From: JABURQ01 sp029243145
GTDB taxonomy: Bacteria; Planctomycetota; Planctomycetia; Planctomycetales; Planctomycetaceae
Assembly: GCA_965660145.1 (NCBI GenBank)
Contig: CBFHYX010000001.1
Coordinates: 124,001-188,000 of the forward strand
Length of the DNA stretch: 64,000 nucleotides
Reading direction: 5' to 3'
Positions 36,544 to 45,753 of the stretch are shown here, piece after piece (the stretch's first letter is position 1; every line of letters begins with the position of its first letter). The position numbers and the translations under genes are program-made. Below the pieces are notes generated by a model. It saw nothing but the letters and a program-made list of their open reading frames with translations, was not told where the DNA came from and ran no database searches.

Positions 36544-37749
36544 TTATTTTTCAGCAACGGCTTTAGGTTTTTCAAACGGGATCAGCTTCGCGTCGGGAGA
36601 TGGCTTGCGTTGCAACAGTTCGCTGAGTTGAAATTGCTGGTACTTTTGGTCGGCTGCCGGCTGGCCATCGGCTGTCGCATTGGCGACCCAGAATCGCGTC
36701 GATTTCGGTTCAAACAAAACATTGTGCAAGTTCGATTTCATCGCCACCCCTCGATCCATCAGTCGAAGCGCCTCCTCGGGACCAATGTTTCCATGTTTGG
36801 CTTCGACACGGCGTACGAGTTCTTCGTAGCGACCATCCGCAGAGAGCAGGGCACAATCTTTAACGGGAAGGGGCAAGAGATCGTGTTTTTCGCCCGGACG
36901 AATCACGCGGAATTTGTCCCAAGAGGCTTCCATGCCGACCGCCGTGTTGTCCTTGGCGTCTGCAATCACGTAATAATATTCACAGGTGCGGGGGTTATCT
37001 CGGAAGACGCTGATCGCCTCTTCGAGCGTGTTTCCCTTTTCGAGCGCTTCGCGGACGAGAAACGCCATCGGAATTCCTTCCCAATGACCGAGGCCTCGAC
37101 CACCCATTTCACCAATGGAAACATGCTTGGCGTTCATTCCCGTGACGCTACCAATGAATCCCGCATAGCTGACGTTTACAAACGGGATTCCATCTTTCGG
37201 TTCGGCCACAATGATGACGGCATGCTCTTGGAGTTTCCAACCGATGGCATAATCGAGAACGCGACCGTGATAAAGCGTTCCATCTTTGGTGGCCGAATCC
37301 ATAATGGCAAAGCCGCTGCAATGAAACATCTCGGGGATAAAATTACCGACTCGGGCATCATGCCTGTCGAGACCCGAACCGTCTGCCAAGCCGTCCAGTT
37401 CCTCGAAGAATTTTTTCGGGACATGTGGTTCTTGAATCCGCAAGATCGTGCCGATCAACTGTTTGGGTGTGACCTTGATCGGTCCAAAATCGATCAGCTT
37501 GATGCCACCTTTTTCCTGAACCAGATAGTTCATGTTTTCGCGAACATCTTTTTTCAGCAAAGCTCCGTGCTGATATCCCATCTCGTAGGGAGTCCCTTTG
37601 AGATGCAAAACCGGGTACCCGTCGATCATTTCCAGCCAACCTTGACCGCAACGAGCCACCGTTTGCGCAGAGGTCGCGCTGATCGAAATCAGCAAAACCG
37701 CGCACAAGACAAAGCTTATCGAAATATATCGGAGACAGGAGCGATTCAT
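36544..37749 (-). CDS. C45-family N-terminal nucleophile peptidase/acyltransferase, exported
   Basis: A 401-residue protein with a signal peptide (YISISFVLCAVLLISISATSA) and the fold of acyl-coenzyme A:6-aminopenicillanic acid acyltransferase (C45). The family start LKGTPYEMGYQHGALLK and the nucleophile region MFHCSGFAIMDSATKDGTLYHGRVLDY are clear; the internal Cys after autoprocessing would be the first residue of the mature enzyme. VSYAGFIGSVTGMNAKHVSIGEM is also typical. It starts 10 bp after the upstream SMP-30 gene, so both are translated together. Amide bond hydrolysis of an unknown substrate is likely. Confidence 0.9.
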   Translation of the reverse strand: MNRSCLRYISISFVLCAVLLISISATSAQTVARCGQGWLEMIDGYPVLHLKGTPYEMGYQHGALLKKDVRENMNYLVQEKGGIKLIDFGPIKVTPKQLIGTILRIQEPHVPKKFFEELDGLADGSGLDRHDARVGNFIPEMFHCSGFAIMDSATKDGTLYHGRVLDYAIGWKLQEHAVIIVAEPKDGIPFVNVSYAGFIGSVTGMNAKHVSIGEMGGRGLGHWEGIPMAFLVREALEKGNTLEEAISVFRDNPRTCEYYYVIADAKDNTAVGMEASWDKFRVIRPGEKHDLLPLPVKDCALLSADGRYEELVRRVEAKHGNIGPEEALRLMDRGVAMKSNLHNVLFEPKSTRFWVANATADGQPAADQKYQQFQLSELLQRKPSPDAKLIPFEKPKAVAEK

Positions 37750-37759
37750 ATCGGCCTCA

Positions 37760-38665
37760 TTATTGTGATACAGATTTTTTGATTGGAATATGACTGATGC
37801 CGTGCGTTTTGGTTTTTCGACGGTAGACTTTATCGGAAGACGTCACATATAAGTAGCTGAGATCAGGGCCTCCAAAAGTGGCGTTTGACATATATTTTTC
37901 TTGCGGCTTGAGAATCACTCCCCCCATACGCCCGGTGGGATCGAACATCTGCAAACCGGCTCGCGTGGAGACATACACACGGCCATCCGCATCAACCGTC
38001 ATCCCATCGGCTCCGGAGATATCAAAAGAGGTATCCAGACGGAGAGGTTGATAGTATTTGTCTTGAGAAGTGAGCGAACCATCCGCTTCGATACGGAATG
38101 TCCAGAGCCAGGCATCTGGCCCGGCGGTCGTGACCAAAGTCTCATCTTGTTCCCAGAGAATGAGTCCATTCAAAGCAATCTCTTCGGCGACGACTTTGGG
38201 TTGACCTCCTTTTGGTAGAAACCAGATTCGCTTTGCTTTCGGTTCACTAAAATAGAGACTGCCACTTTTGGTCACGGCAATATCATTGGAATCGACATCA
38301 GAGGCAATGACGTCATGAGTTCCGTCTGGCTTGTAGGCCACAATTTGGCGGTCTCCCATTCGACATCCATAGAGTAATCCGTCTGCCCCAAACATGAGAC
38401 CATTGGTTCGGCCCGAGTTTTCGACAAACAACATGACTTCCCCGTCCAAATCAACTTTGTAAATTTTACTCCGTTTGACATCCGAGAAATAAATTTGCCC
38501 TTGCGCATCGACCGCCGGTCCTTCGGTGTAGCCGTGTCCTTCAGAGACGAGTTCCCAATCTTGGCCCTCTAACAGAACTTGTGACAGAGGCATATCTTGC
38601 GCACCGAGCGCCGCAGGCAAGATCAAGAAGAGGATTGAAAATAGCACGCTTGGGAATGTTCTCAT
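37760..38665 (-). CDS. SMP-30/gluconolactonase-like protein, exported
   Basis: A 301-residue exported beta-propeller lactonase. The signal MRTFPSVLFSILFLILPAALGAQ starts at ATG 38665; the frame upstream is unconserved. GYTEGPAVDAQGQIYFSD, TNGLMFGADGLLYGC, VDSNDIAVTKSGSLYFSEP and GADGMTVDADGRVYVST are standard SMP-30 blades with metal-binding Glu, Asn and Asp. Family members hydrolyse sugar lactones. Its stop is 10 bp ahead of the C45 gene. Confidence 0.92.
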   Translation of the reverse strand: MRTFPSVLFSILFLILPAALGAQDMPLSQVLLEGQDWELVSEGHGYTEGPAVDAQGQIYFSDVKRSKIYKVDLDGEVMLFVENSGRTNGLMFGADGLLYGCRMGDRQIVAYKPDGTHDVIASDVDSNDIAVTKSGSLYFSEPKAKRIWFLPKGGQPKVVAEEIALNGLILWEQDETLVTTAGPDAWLWTFRIEADGSLTSQDKYYQPLRLDTSFDISGADGMTVDADGRVYVSTRAGLQMFDPTGRMGGVILKPQEKYMSNATFGGPDLSYLYVTSSDKVYRRKTKTHGISHIPIKKSVSQ

Positions 38666-38789
38666 CACACAACCTTTATGACTCGATATATCTCCGCAGA
38701 GGTTCCCCTTTGCGATTCTCTCAAAAATAACTAAAAACAGGTCCACAAAACAGACCCTGCTTGCAGATTCAATCGAGGATGTTGCCATC

Positions 38790-39032
38790 ATGATCAAATC
38801 GCTCAAATGCTTGTACCTTTGCCAATTCCTCGTGGTTGCATCAACTTCCGTACTTTTCTGTGGCTGCCAATCAGCCGAATCCGGTGGAAATTTCAGCGGA
38901 TTCAGCAATCCTCTGGGAAGTGGCGTGCCCACTCAATCTGAACCTCCCATTGCGACGCTCGACCCTGATACCGAATCAGAAGCCGCCTCGACGGTTGAAA
39001 AACCCGAAGCCGAAAGCATCTCACAGAAATGA
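38790..39032 (+). CDS. Small lipoprotein of unknown role
   Basis: An 80-residue protein with a lipobox-like SVLFCGC at residues ~20-26, a Gly/Ser segment and an acidic, Pro-rich tail. Nothing else is recognisable. A weak GAGG lies in front of the ATG. It may be the first gene of the hpf-PTS group or independent; a 289-bp gap without genes follows. Confidence 0.6.
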   Translation: MIKSLKCLYLCQFLVVASTSVLFCGCQSAESGGNFSGFSNPLGSGVPTQSEPPIATLDPDTESEAASTVEKPEAESISQK

Positions 39033-39321
39033 CCATGCGACCATCATGATCGGTAATAACTCGGTCGCTTACGGGTCTGCCGGACTTCAAATTATTGCCG
39101 GCAATGAGTCTGCCAACCACTCGGAATGTGCCTTCACTCGCTACTGACTGGCATTCAGCTCCTCCGACGATTAAGATTCGTACTCTTGAAAATGGCTGTT
39201 TCAGCCAACCCAAAGGTGGCCTTACGACCACTTTCAGAACGACTCACAAAATCCCTTTCCGTCTCTGATCGCGGAGGCGGGAATTACGACAAAATCATCC
39301 AGCAGGCGGGAGTACAACCTC

Positions 39322-39675
39322 GTGCAAATAGAAGTAACCTGTCGACACGGTGAAATGAGCGACTTGGCTCATGATCATATCAATCAGAAGTCTGAAAAAT
39401 TGTTGACTTTTTTCGAGCGAGTGACCGCAATCACTGTCACTGTCGATTTCGAACATGGAAAAGCGGCCGCCGAAATTCTCGTCGATGCAGAACACAAGCA
39501 TAACTTTGTTTCTCACGATGAAGCAGACGATGTGATCAGTGCCTACGATGGTGCTTTTCACAAAATGGAGCAGCAGCTTAAGAAGTACAAACAGAAACTC
39601 CAGGATCATCGGCGTGACTTACCAATGAACGAAGCCTTCCCTGGGCCCAATGCAGACGAAGAAGAAGACGCGTAG
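39322..39675 (+). CDS. hpf: Ribosome hibernation factor, short HPF/RaiA type
   Basis: A 117-residue HPF/YfiA-family protein that binds the small subunit at the mRNA/tRNA site and stores ribosomes in slow growth. It has QIEVTCRHGEMSDLAHDHI, the helix KSEKLLTFFERVTAITVTVDFEHGK and VDAEHKHNFVSHDEADDV. GTG 39322 is the start, with GGGAG about nine bases before. There is no C-terminal dimerisation domain, so it is the short form. It heads a group with PtsN-like, HPr-like and Enzyme I genes, echoing the rpoN-hpf-ptsN-ptsO order of proteobacteria, but without rpoN. Confidence 0.93.
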   Translation: MQIEVTCRHGEMSDLAHDHINQKSEKLLTFFERVTAITVTVDFEHGKAAAEILVDAEHKHNFVSHDEADDVISAYDGAFHKMEQQLKKYKQKLQDHRRDLPMNEAFPGPNADEEEDA

Positions 39676-39806
39676 TCTGCAGCCACTAATTTTCTACGAT
39701 GAATCCCACCTGAAAACATAGCCACACATTGTCCGCCATCGCGGATTGTTCAAGTTTTTCATCCCGGCCCGCTGGATTGAAAGACTTGGCACTAGAAGGA
39801 GAGATC

Positions 39807-40283
39807 ATGAAGCTGTCAGATTTTGTTGTCCCTGAATCCATTCTGCACGACCTGCAGGTCGGTTCTAAAGAAGAAGCCATCCGCGCGATGGTTGCCAGCA
39901 TGAAAGCCACTGGAAGTATTCCCGCAGAAGAAGAGGAGAGCATTGTCAATAAGCTCCTCGAACGGGAGAAGCTTGGATCCACCGGTATTGGAAATGGTGT
40001 TGCCGTTCCTCATACCAAACATCCCAGTGTTGACGATTTAGTGGCCTCTGTCGCGATTGCCAAAGAGGGTGTGGAGTTTGAAAGTCTTGATGGCGGCCCC
40101 GTTTATATTTTGTTCTTGTTGATTTCCCCTCCTGATCGTTCTGGCGATCACCTGAGAGGCTTGGAAAACATCAGTCGTCATCTGCGAAATCAGAAGTTTT
40201 GCAGCTTTCTTCGTCAGGCTCGCAATCGCGAAGACATCGTTGAGTTGCTGAAAGAAGCTGACAATAACGAACTGGACGACTGA
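39807..40283 (+). CDS. ptsN: PTS EIIA, PtsN (nitrogen-regulatory) type
   Basis: A 158-residue type-2 EIIA domain. The phosphorylated His is His69 in GIGNGVAVPHTKHP; SILHDLQVGSKEEAIRAM and FLLISPPDRSGDHLRGLENIS are typical of EIIA-Ntr. AGAAGGAGAG precedes ATG 39807, a strong ribosome site. With HPr and EI downstream and no EIIB or EIIC in the window, it is likely to regulate rather than transport. Targets are unknown. Confidence 0.92.
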   Translation: MKLSDFVVPESILHDLQVGSKEEAIRAMVASMKATGSIPAEEEESIVNKLLEREKLGSTGIGNGVAVPHTKHPSVDDLVASVAIAKEGVEFESLDGGPVYILFLLISPPDRSGDHLRGLENISRHLRNQKFCSFLRQARNREDIVELLKEADNNELDD

Positions 40284-40346
40284 ACTTTCCGTGAAGATTG
40301 AGTTTCCCGTGAATCCGTGAGAGTTTTCAACCGGACGCAGAATACG

Positions 40347-40631
40347 ATGAGTGGACCATACCGACAAAATGTCACCGTGAAGAACGAGCAGGGAATGCAC
40401 ATGATTCCTTGTTCGCGGGTTGCTCAATTGGTTCGGGAGACAAGCTGCCAAGTACAAATTATCCGCGACGACCAAGTCGCCGATGCCCGCAATATATTGG
40501 ATTTATTGATGTTGAAGGCCGAGGTCGGAACCTCGCTACTGATCGAGTCGGAAGGTGAAGGAGCAGAATCCATTCTGGCACAAATCGTCAAACTGTTTGA
40601 CGATGATTTTGAAATCATTTCCGAGAACTAA
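40347..40631 (+). CDS. HPr-like phosphocarrier with an altered active site
   Basis: A 94-residue HPr-family protein. The active-site block is QGMHMIPCSRVAQLV: His18 is kept, but the Arg that normally follows two residues later (HARP) is Ile20. The region of the regulatory Ser46 reads ARNILDLLMLKAEVGT, with Asn in place of Ser, so HPr kinase control is not expected. VQIIRDDQVADARN and the C-terminal helix ESILAQIVKLFDDDF fit the fold. ATG 40347 gives the usual HPr start; a GTG at 40317 is in frame. It sits between ptsN and Enzyme I. Confidence 0.9.
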   Translation: MSGPYRQNVTVKNEQGMHMIPCSRVAQLVRETSCQVQIIRDDQVADARNILDLLMLKAEVGTSLLIESEGEGAESILAQIVKLFDDDFEIISEN

Positions 40632-40707
40632 TCGTTCTTTTGAAATCCTTGTCGGTTCCTCATATTTTTTACAAAATACGGGGTGCCTATGAATGTGAGC
40701 CAGTCCC

Positions 40708-42462
40708 ATGATGATCAAGCAGGGAATTCCCGTCTCGCCCGGTGTGGCGATCGGCCCAGCCTTCATTATGGGGAACGAAGACTATCGTATCCCACAGAGG
40801 TTTGTGAGGATTGACGATGTCGAGAAAGAGCTCCAACGTCTCGATGCGGCCATCGAGCAAGTTTGTGTCGAACTGGGCGAGCACGAAGAACTTGCTTCCG
40901 ACCGGCTGGGAAAACAGTACGGTGCAATCTTCGCCGCTCATCAGCAGTTGATCCAAGATCCCAAAATGATCAGCGAGATTCGCGCGCTGATTCAGGACAA
41001 ATGTTTTTCCCCCGAGTACGCAACCTCCAAGGTTCTCGAGCAATACGCCAAGCTGTTTCAAAGCTTGGGGAACCAATACTTTGCCGAACGCTCGGCAGAT
41101 ATTGTCGATCTTCAGCATCGCATGCTGAAACACCTCTTGGGCGAGCGACGCGAAGGTTTGTCGAATCTGACCGAACCGGTTTTGATTCTCGCCAATAATT
41201 TGACACCCAGTGAAACCGCGAATCTTGACAAAAAGCATGTCTTGGGATTTGTGACGGAAGCCGGAGGACGCACCAGCCACACGGCAATTCTCGCGGGAGC
41301 TTTGCAAATCCCTGCCATCGTGGGTGTGGGTGAGTTTTTGTCTGACGTTTCTGGCGGCGAGATGATCATCATCGATGGTTATCACGGAGAACTCATCATC
41401 GACCCCGATGAATCGGTTCTCGAGCGGTTTACTGCGAGTCGACAACGACACTTTGAAGAGCAGGAACGACTCAAGACTTACGCAGATCTTGTTCCCGAAA
41501 CACGCGACGGGGAACGAATCACACTAATGGGGAATATTGAGTTTCCTCAAGAAGTGGAACATTGCGTGGAACGAGGCGCGGATGGGGTTGGCCTCTATCG
41601 GACCGAATTCCTGTACTTACAGGAAGGCAAGGAGCCGACCGAAGAAGTGCATTACGAAGCGTACTGTAAAGTGGTCGAAAGCATGCAGGGACGACCTGTC
41701 GTCATCCGTACGCTGGATCTCGGAGCGGATAAAATCCCGGGGGCTCTGGAGAAAGTCTTACTCCAGAACTCTAATCCTATGCTGGGTTTACGCAGTATTC
41801 GATTAAGTTTGCAGAATCAACCATTGTTCAAAACACAGTTGAGAGCGATTTTACGAGCCGCGATGCTGGGTGACATTCGTATCATGTTTCCGCTAGTTTC
41901 GACCTTACGAGAGATCAGACAGGCTCGAATGCTGCTTTCAGACGTCATGGAGGATCTGGAAGATGAGGGAATCGAGTTCCGTCGAGACGTTCCAGTCGGT
42001 ATGATGGTCGAGGTTCCCTCGGCAGCCATTTTGGCTGAAGAATTTGCCCGCGAGGTCGATTTCTTTTCGATCGGAACAAACGATTTGATTCAATATACAC
42101 TCGCAGTGGATCGGGCCGACCCTTCAGTCGCCAACCTGTACAGTGCGGGTGACCCGGCAGTGATTCGCCTGATCCAACAAGTGGTTCAAGCGGCTCATCG
42201 AGAGAACAAACCTGTGACCGTTTGCGGCCAGATGAGTTCCGAGCCACGTTTTTTACCATTATTAATAGGATTGGGAATTCGGCAGGTCAGCGTGACCCCA
42301 GCCATGATTCCCGAGTTAAAAGAAGTCATTCGCAATCTTGAAGTCAAACATGCCAACGAGATTGCCAGTCATGTTTCCGGTCTCGATTCTGCCCGGGACG
42401 TGGAAAACTATTTAAGGGGAGAACTTCATAAAATCTGTCCTGCTTATGCGATCGATTTTTAG
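40708..42462 (+). CDS. ptsI: PTS Enzyme I (phosphoenolpyruvate-protein phosphotransferase)
   Basis: A 584-residue Enzyme I, which takes phosphate from phosphoenolpyruvate and passes it to HPr. It starts GIPVSPGVAIGPAFIM; the phosphorylated His191 is in GGRTSHTAILAGALQIP. The PEP-binding barrel has GADGVGLYRTEFLYL, MFPLVSTLREIRQAR, FSIGTNDLIQYTLAVDR and the VTVCGQMSSEP cysteine region, the last differing from the usual 'CGEmAgd' by Gln and Ser. Length is standard (570-590). No GAF domain is present, so it is ptsI-like rather than ptsP. Confidence 0.95.
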   Translation: MMIKQGIPVSPGVAIGPAFIMGNEDYRIPQRFVRIDDVEKELQRLDAAIEQVCVELGEHEELASDRLGKQYGAIFAAHQQLIQDPKMISEIRALIQDKCFSPEYATSKVLEQYAKLFQSLGNQYFAERSADIVDLQHRMLKHLLGERREGLSNLTEPVLILANNLTPSETANLDKKHVLGFVTEAGGRTSHTAILAGALQIPAIVGVGEFLSDVSGGEMIIIDGYHGELIIDPDESVLERFTASRQRHFEEQERLKTYADLVPETRDGERITLMGNIEFPQEVEHCVERGADGVGLYRTEFLYLQEGKEPTEEVHYEAYCKVVESMQGRPVVIRTLDLGADKIPGALEKVLLQNSNPMLGLRSIRLSLQNQPLFKTQLRAILRAAMLGDIRIMFPLVSTLREIRQARMLLSDVMEDLEDEGIEFRRDVPVGMMVEVPSAAILAEEFAREVDFFSIGTNDLIQYTLAVDRADPSVANLYSAGDPAVIRLIQQVVQAAHRENKPVTVCGQMSSEPRFLPLLIGLGIRQVSVTPAMIPELKEVIRNLEVKHANEIASHVSGLDSARDVENYLRGELHKICPAYAIDF

Positions 42463-42556
42463 AAAGTCATCGAGCGCGGAAGCGAACCACAAATCATCGA
42501 AGAGAATTCACCGCTGAGACACAAAAATCAGAGGTCAATCCTCTTCAAAACTCAAC

Positions 42557-42582
42557 GGTGAAAGGATGTGTCTCCTTTCACC
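42557..42582. terminator. Perfect 10-bp hairpin after Enzyme I
   Basis: GGTGAAAGGA and TCCTTTCACC pair exactly around TGTGTC. It lies ~95 bp after the ptsI stop. There is no T tract, so termination would need Rho or it may serve mRNA stability. Confidence 0.5.
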
Positions 42583-42938
42583 AGATTAACACACTTATCG
42601 TACGAACAGTTTTAACGTCCTTTCCCATCTGAAGACGATTTATCCCAGACATGACACCGACTCCTCACGATCAATTTCAGACAACCGCCTTGGCGGCGTC
42701 TATAGATCGTGCGCACTCGGCCCATCAATCGGGAAGCTCGACATCGAGTGCATCAATCGTTCAGACAACTTCCCGTCAGCCAACTCGTCGTTCAACATGG
42801 AATGTCGAACCTTTGACACAGATCAGTTTTCCGAAGATGTGTGAGTTTTCCACGCAACCGGAACGGGTCTCTTTCACAGGCGGCTGTACACCTTATCAAT
42901 CAGGGGAGTTCTTCAACCGAGACCTGACGGATCAAAGG

Positions 42939-42957
42939 CCGTATGGATTTCATACGG
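42939..42957. promoter_or_regulatory. Hairpin in the RNase E/G leader
   Basis: CCGTATG and CATACGG form a perfect 7-bp stem around GATTT, 172 bp ahead of the RNase E/G start. It may be part of a folded leader. Confidence 0.4.
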
Positions 42958-43128
42958 CGAATCCTCAGACCAACAGGGAAAACAGACAAGCCCATTCACG
43001 ATCCTTCAACGAATCAATCCAGATTTGTTGTCATCGGGATTGTGAATCTAACGTAGAGTCGTGGAAGTCTACCTCCATGAACTTACGGGCCACTCAAGCT
43101 GTTCGGCACGAGCTACGAAAGACGTGCC

Positions 43129-44718
43129 ATGAAGAAAGAAATGCTTGTCAATGTCCTCCAACCGGAGGAGAGTCGTATTGCCATCCTCGAAGATGGCGTG
43201 CTGGAAGAGCTTTATGTCGAACGGAACAGTAACGAAAACTTCGTCGGCAATATCTATAAGGGAAAAGTCGTTAACCTGGAACCGAGCATTCAGGCGGCTT
43301 TTGTAGACTTTGGCGTTGGTCGCAATGGTTTTCTACACGTCAGCGATGTGGAATTCCAATACTACAAACACCTGCTACCCGAGAGCCAACGGAAAGAGAT
43401 TGAAGACTCTCAATCCGGCAAGGGCAAACGTCCGCGCATCAATGAACGCAGCGTTCGCAATAAGCCTTCGATTCAGGATATCTTCCGTAAAGGAAGCGAA
43501 GTGTTGGTGCAGGTGATTAAAGAAGGTATCGGAACCAAAGGTCCGACTCTCTCCACTTACATCAGTATTCCAGGGCGTTATCTGGTCCTGATGCCCGCGT
43601 TGCAACGTGTGGGTGTCAGCCGAAAAATCGAGGACGATGATATTCGCAAATCATTGCGATCCATTCTCCGCGAACTGACTCCTCCGAAAGGTCTCGGCTT
43701 CATCGTCCGTACCGCCGGGCAGACACGAACCCGCAAAGATTTACAACGCGACATGAATTATTTGCTACGGCTGTGGCGAACAATCGTGCGACGACTCCGA
43801 AAGTCGAATGGGCCTGAAGATATCTACCAAGATAGCGATATGATGATTCGCACCATCCGGGACATCTTCTCGACCGAAATTGATACGGTCTGGATCGATC
43901 AGAAGGAAGCCTACGAACGTGCGCGTGAGTTTATGAAAATTGTGCTTCCACGTCATATCAATCGTGTCAAATTGTATGATGACAATGAACCGATCTTCTC
44001 GCATTACGGAATCGAAGAAGAGATTCTGAAAATCCAGGACAAAGATGTACCCCTCAAAGGAGGGGGGTCACTGGTCATCGAACAAACCGAAGCCTTGGTT
44101 GCCATTGATGTCAATTCGGGGACGTTCCGGGTCGATGACAATGCCGAACAAACGGCTTATCAGGTGAACTGCAAAGCGGCTCGCGAGATCGCCCGACAGG
44201 TCCGCTTACGAGATTTGGGTGGAGTGATCGTCAATGACTTCATTGACATGCGGGATGAACGCCATCGAAGAGGCGTCGAGCGGGAATTGCGAGAAGGCGT
44301 CAAACGAGATCGTGCACGCACCAAAATTCTCCGCATGAGCCAGTTCGGCTTAATCGAAATGACCCGCCAGCGAATTCGTCCTTCATTACGACGTTCTGTC
44401 TACGAGGACTGTGACTGCTGCAAAGGGGCTGGCCAGGTGAAAACGACAGAATCGGTGGCGATTGAGGCAATTCGCCTGTTAATCACTGCCGCTCATCGTA
44501 AAAATACGGAACAGGTGATGATTGAAGTTGAGGAACGGGTCGCCGATTTCCTCAATAATCGCAAGCGAAAGGAAATTACTCGCATCGAGGATGACGCGAG
44601 TGTCTTGGTTCGTATTGCCGCCCGAACAGATGTTGGACCTGAGCATATGATCATAAAAGCCATTGATGGAAACGGTGGAGAGACAAAAATCAGTGTGCTG
44701 GCAGACTCGAAATCCTAA
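43129..44718 (+). CDS. rng: Ribonuclease E/G family
   Basis: A 529-residue endoribonuclease of the RNase E/G family, which cuts single-stranded A/U-rich RNA in mRNA decay and rRNA maturation. The S1 domain (about 37-130) contains GNIYKGKVVNLEPSIQAAFVDFG with an insert (QSGKGKRPRINE). Catalytic Asp327 is in LVAIDVNSG and Asp370 in VIVNDFIDM; Cys428 and Cys431 form the zinc link. The length matches RNase G or the catalytic half of RNase E; the long scaffold C-terminus of RNase E is missing. rplU follows. Confidence 0.95.
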   Translation: MKKEMLVNVLQPEESRIAILEDGVLEELYVERNSNENFVGNIYKGKVVNLEPSIQAAFVDFGVGRNGFLHVSDVEFQYYKHLLPESQRKEIEDSQSGKGKRPRINERSVRNKPSIQDIFRKGSEVLVQVIKEGIGTKGPTLSTYISIPGRYLVLMPALQRVGVSRKIEDDDIRKSLRSILRELTPPKGLGFIVRTAGQTRTRKDLQRDMNYLLRLWRTIVRRLRKSNGPEDIYQDSDMMIRTIRDIFSTEIDTVWIDQKEAYERAREFMKIVLPRHINRVKLYDDNEPIFSHYGIEEEILKIQDKDVPLKGGGSLVIEQTEALVAIDVNSGTFRVDDNAEQTAYQVNCKAAREIARQVRLRDLGGVIVNDFIDMRDERHRRGVERELREGVKRDRARTKILRMSQFGLIEMTRQRIRPSLRRSVYEDCDCCKGAGQVKTTESVAIEAIRLLITAAHRKNTEQVMIEVEERVADFLNNRKRKEITRIEDDASVLVRIAARTDVGPEHMIIKAIDGNGGETKISVLADSKS

Positions 44719-44815
44719 TCGAAATCGACTACACTGCTCGACCCTATATTGTTCACGACAGGCTGGGACGCGGTTCATCAGATGATGTCCGTCACCGCCG
44801 CAACAGGATTAAGAC

Positions 44816-45175
44816 ATGTTTGCGATTATTGAAAACGGCAGTCGTCAGTACCGAATTGAATCGGGCGCACACCTTCAAATCGACTATCAAGTGGATGCTG
44901 AAAAAGGTGGAGAGATCGTCTTTGATCGAGTCTTGCTCGCCAATAGTGGCGGAAGCAGTGTCATCGGTGCCCCGACAATCGCAGGAGCCAAGGTGACTGC
45001 TGAAGTCGTCACTCCCGAGAAAAAAGGTAAGAAGCTGGAAGTCAGTTTTTACCGCCGTCGTAAAAATTCACGCCGACACAACGGTCACCGTCAAAAATAC
45101 ACAATCGTGAAAATCAACGCGATTGATGTTCCCGGACTCGAAGCACCCAAGGAAGCCGCTGCTTCCGAAGCGTGA
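44816..45175 (+). CDS. rplU: 50S ribosomal protein L21
   Basis: L21 binds 23S rRNA with L20 and L27. The 119-residue product begins MFAIIENGSRQYRIESGAHLQ and has FDRVLLANSGGSSVIGAPTI and the signature YRRRKNSRRHNGHRQKYTIVKI. It is followed by a terminator, not by rpmA (L27), which usually comes next; rpmA must lie elsewhere. RNase E/G ends 97 bp upstream, a pairing common in bacteria. Confidence 0.96.
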   Translation: MFAIIENGSRQYRIESGAHLQIDYQVDAEKGGEIVFDRVLLANSGGSSVIGAPTIAGAKVTAEVVTPEKKGKKLEVSFYRRRKNSRRHNGHRQKYTIVKINAIDVPGLEAPKEAAASEA

Positions 45176-45202
45176 GGCTTCATCGGTCAAATAGTCAATC
45201 TA

Positions 45203-45232
45203 ACGGCCTTCGTTGATCGAAGGTCGTTTTTT
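45203..45232 (+). terminator. Rho-independent terminator after rplU
   Basis: ACGGCCTTCG and CGAAGGTCGT pair with one G-T around TTGAT, followed by six T. It lies 27 bp after the rplU stop. Confidence 0.9.
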
Positions 45233-45255
45233 ATGCGCCGAGATACAGGTCTTAC

Positions 45256-45492
45256 TCAACTCACTTCAATCTCATTGGACAACAATCGACCACCTGCCGC
45301 CGATTGTGCGGCGTGTGTCGCAAGCTGTTTGTTGTAGTAGGTCGTGGTACGCCCATTGAGGATGATCGATCCTGAATCCACTTCAACTTGTAGAGCATAA
45401 ACCGAATCACCGGTTCGAGCGCGAATCACTTGTCTGATTCGCTCTGCAACATTTGGAAGTGTTTGTTCAGTCAGGTAAGGCTCTGGAAGCAT
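45256..45492 (-). CDS. Single BON-domain protein
   Basis: A 78-residue protein. PNVAERIRQVIRARTGDSVYALQVEVDSG and SIILNGRTTTYYNKQLATHAAQ fit the BON fold, a small domain in OsmY and secretins that binds phospholipids or partners. There is no signal peptide, so this one is cytoplasmic. It stands alone, convergent with rplU and divergent from the M42 gene. Confidence 0.82.
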   Translation of the reverse strand: MLPEPYLTEQTLPNVAERIRQVIRARTGDSVYALQVEVDSGSIILNGRTTTYYNKQLATHAAQSAAGGRLLSNEIEVS

Positions 45493-45753
45493 GATTGAGT
45501 TCCTCCATGTAGCACCTGATGTGTGTGAAAGACCAAGTGCAAGGGATGCGAATTCGGCGATCCATCAGCGTTCGCAATCACTCAACAGTATCGTTCCCAA
45601 ATTGAGTCGTCAAATTTATTTCTCTGTCTGATTTTTCAACACAGTCTTTGCTCTCAGAAAATCTGACGATACAAAGATCAAAAAAGCGTCGAATTTTTGG
45701 TACTCTAGGAATTCTCCGTATCCCCGAACCTCTCATCACCTGAAGGATAAACT

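Larger units (their letters stand above)
42463..43128 (+). other. 666-bp leader of RNase E/G, no gene supported
   Basis: The first part carries a 10-bp perfect hairpin (42557-42582) that could end the PTS transcript. The rest is Ser/Thr/Gln-rich when translated and shows no conserved pattern, though an ATG frame at 42651 runs into the RNase gene. A second perfect hairpin is at 42939-42957. RNase E genes in proteobacteria have long self-regulatory leaders; a similar role is a guess here. Confidence 0.5.

Noticed and set aside
36406..37782. 458-codon plus-strand frame over the C45 gene
   Set aside because: The opposite strand holds a clear C45 enzyme with signal peptide; the frame has no motif.
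42651..43232. 193-codon frame ahead of and overlapping RNase E/G
   Set aside because: Low-complexity Ser/Thr/Gln text, no ribosome site of note, and a 104-bp overlap with a real gene.
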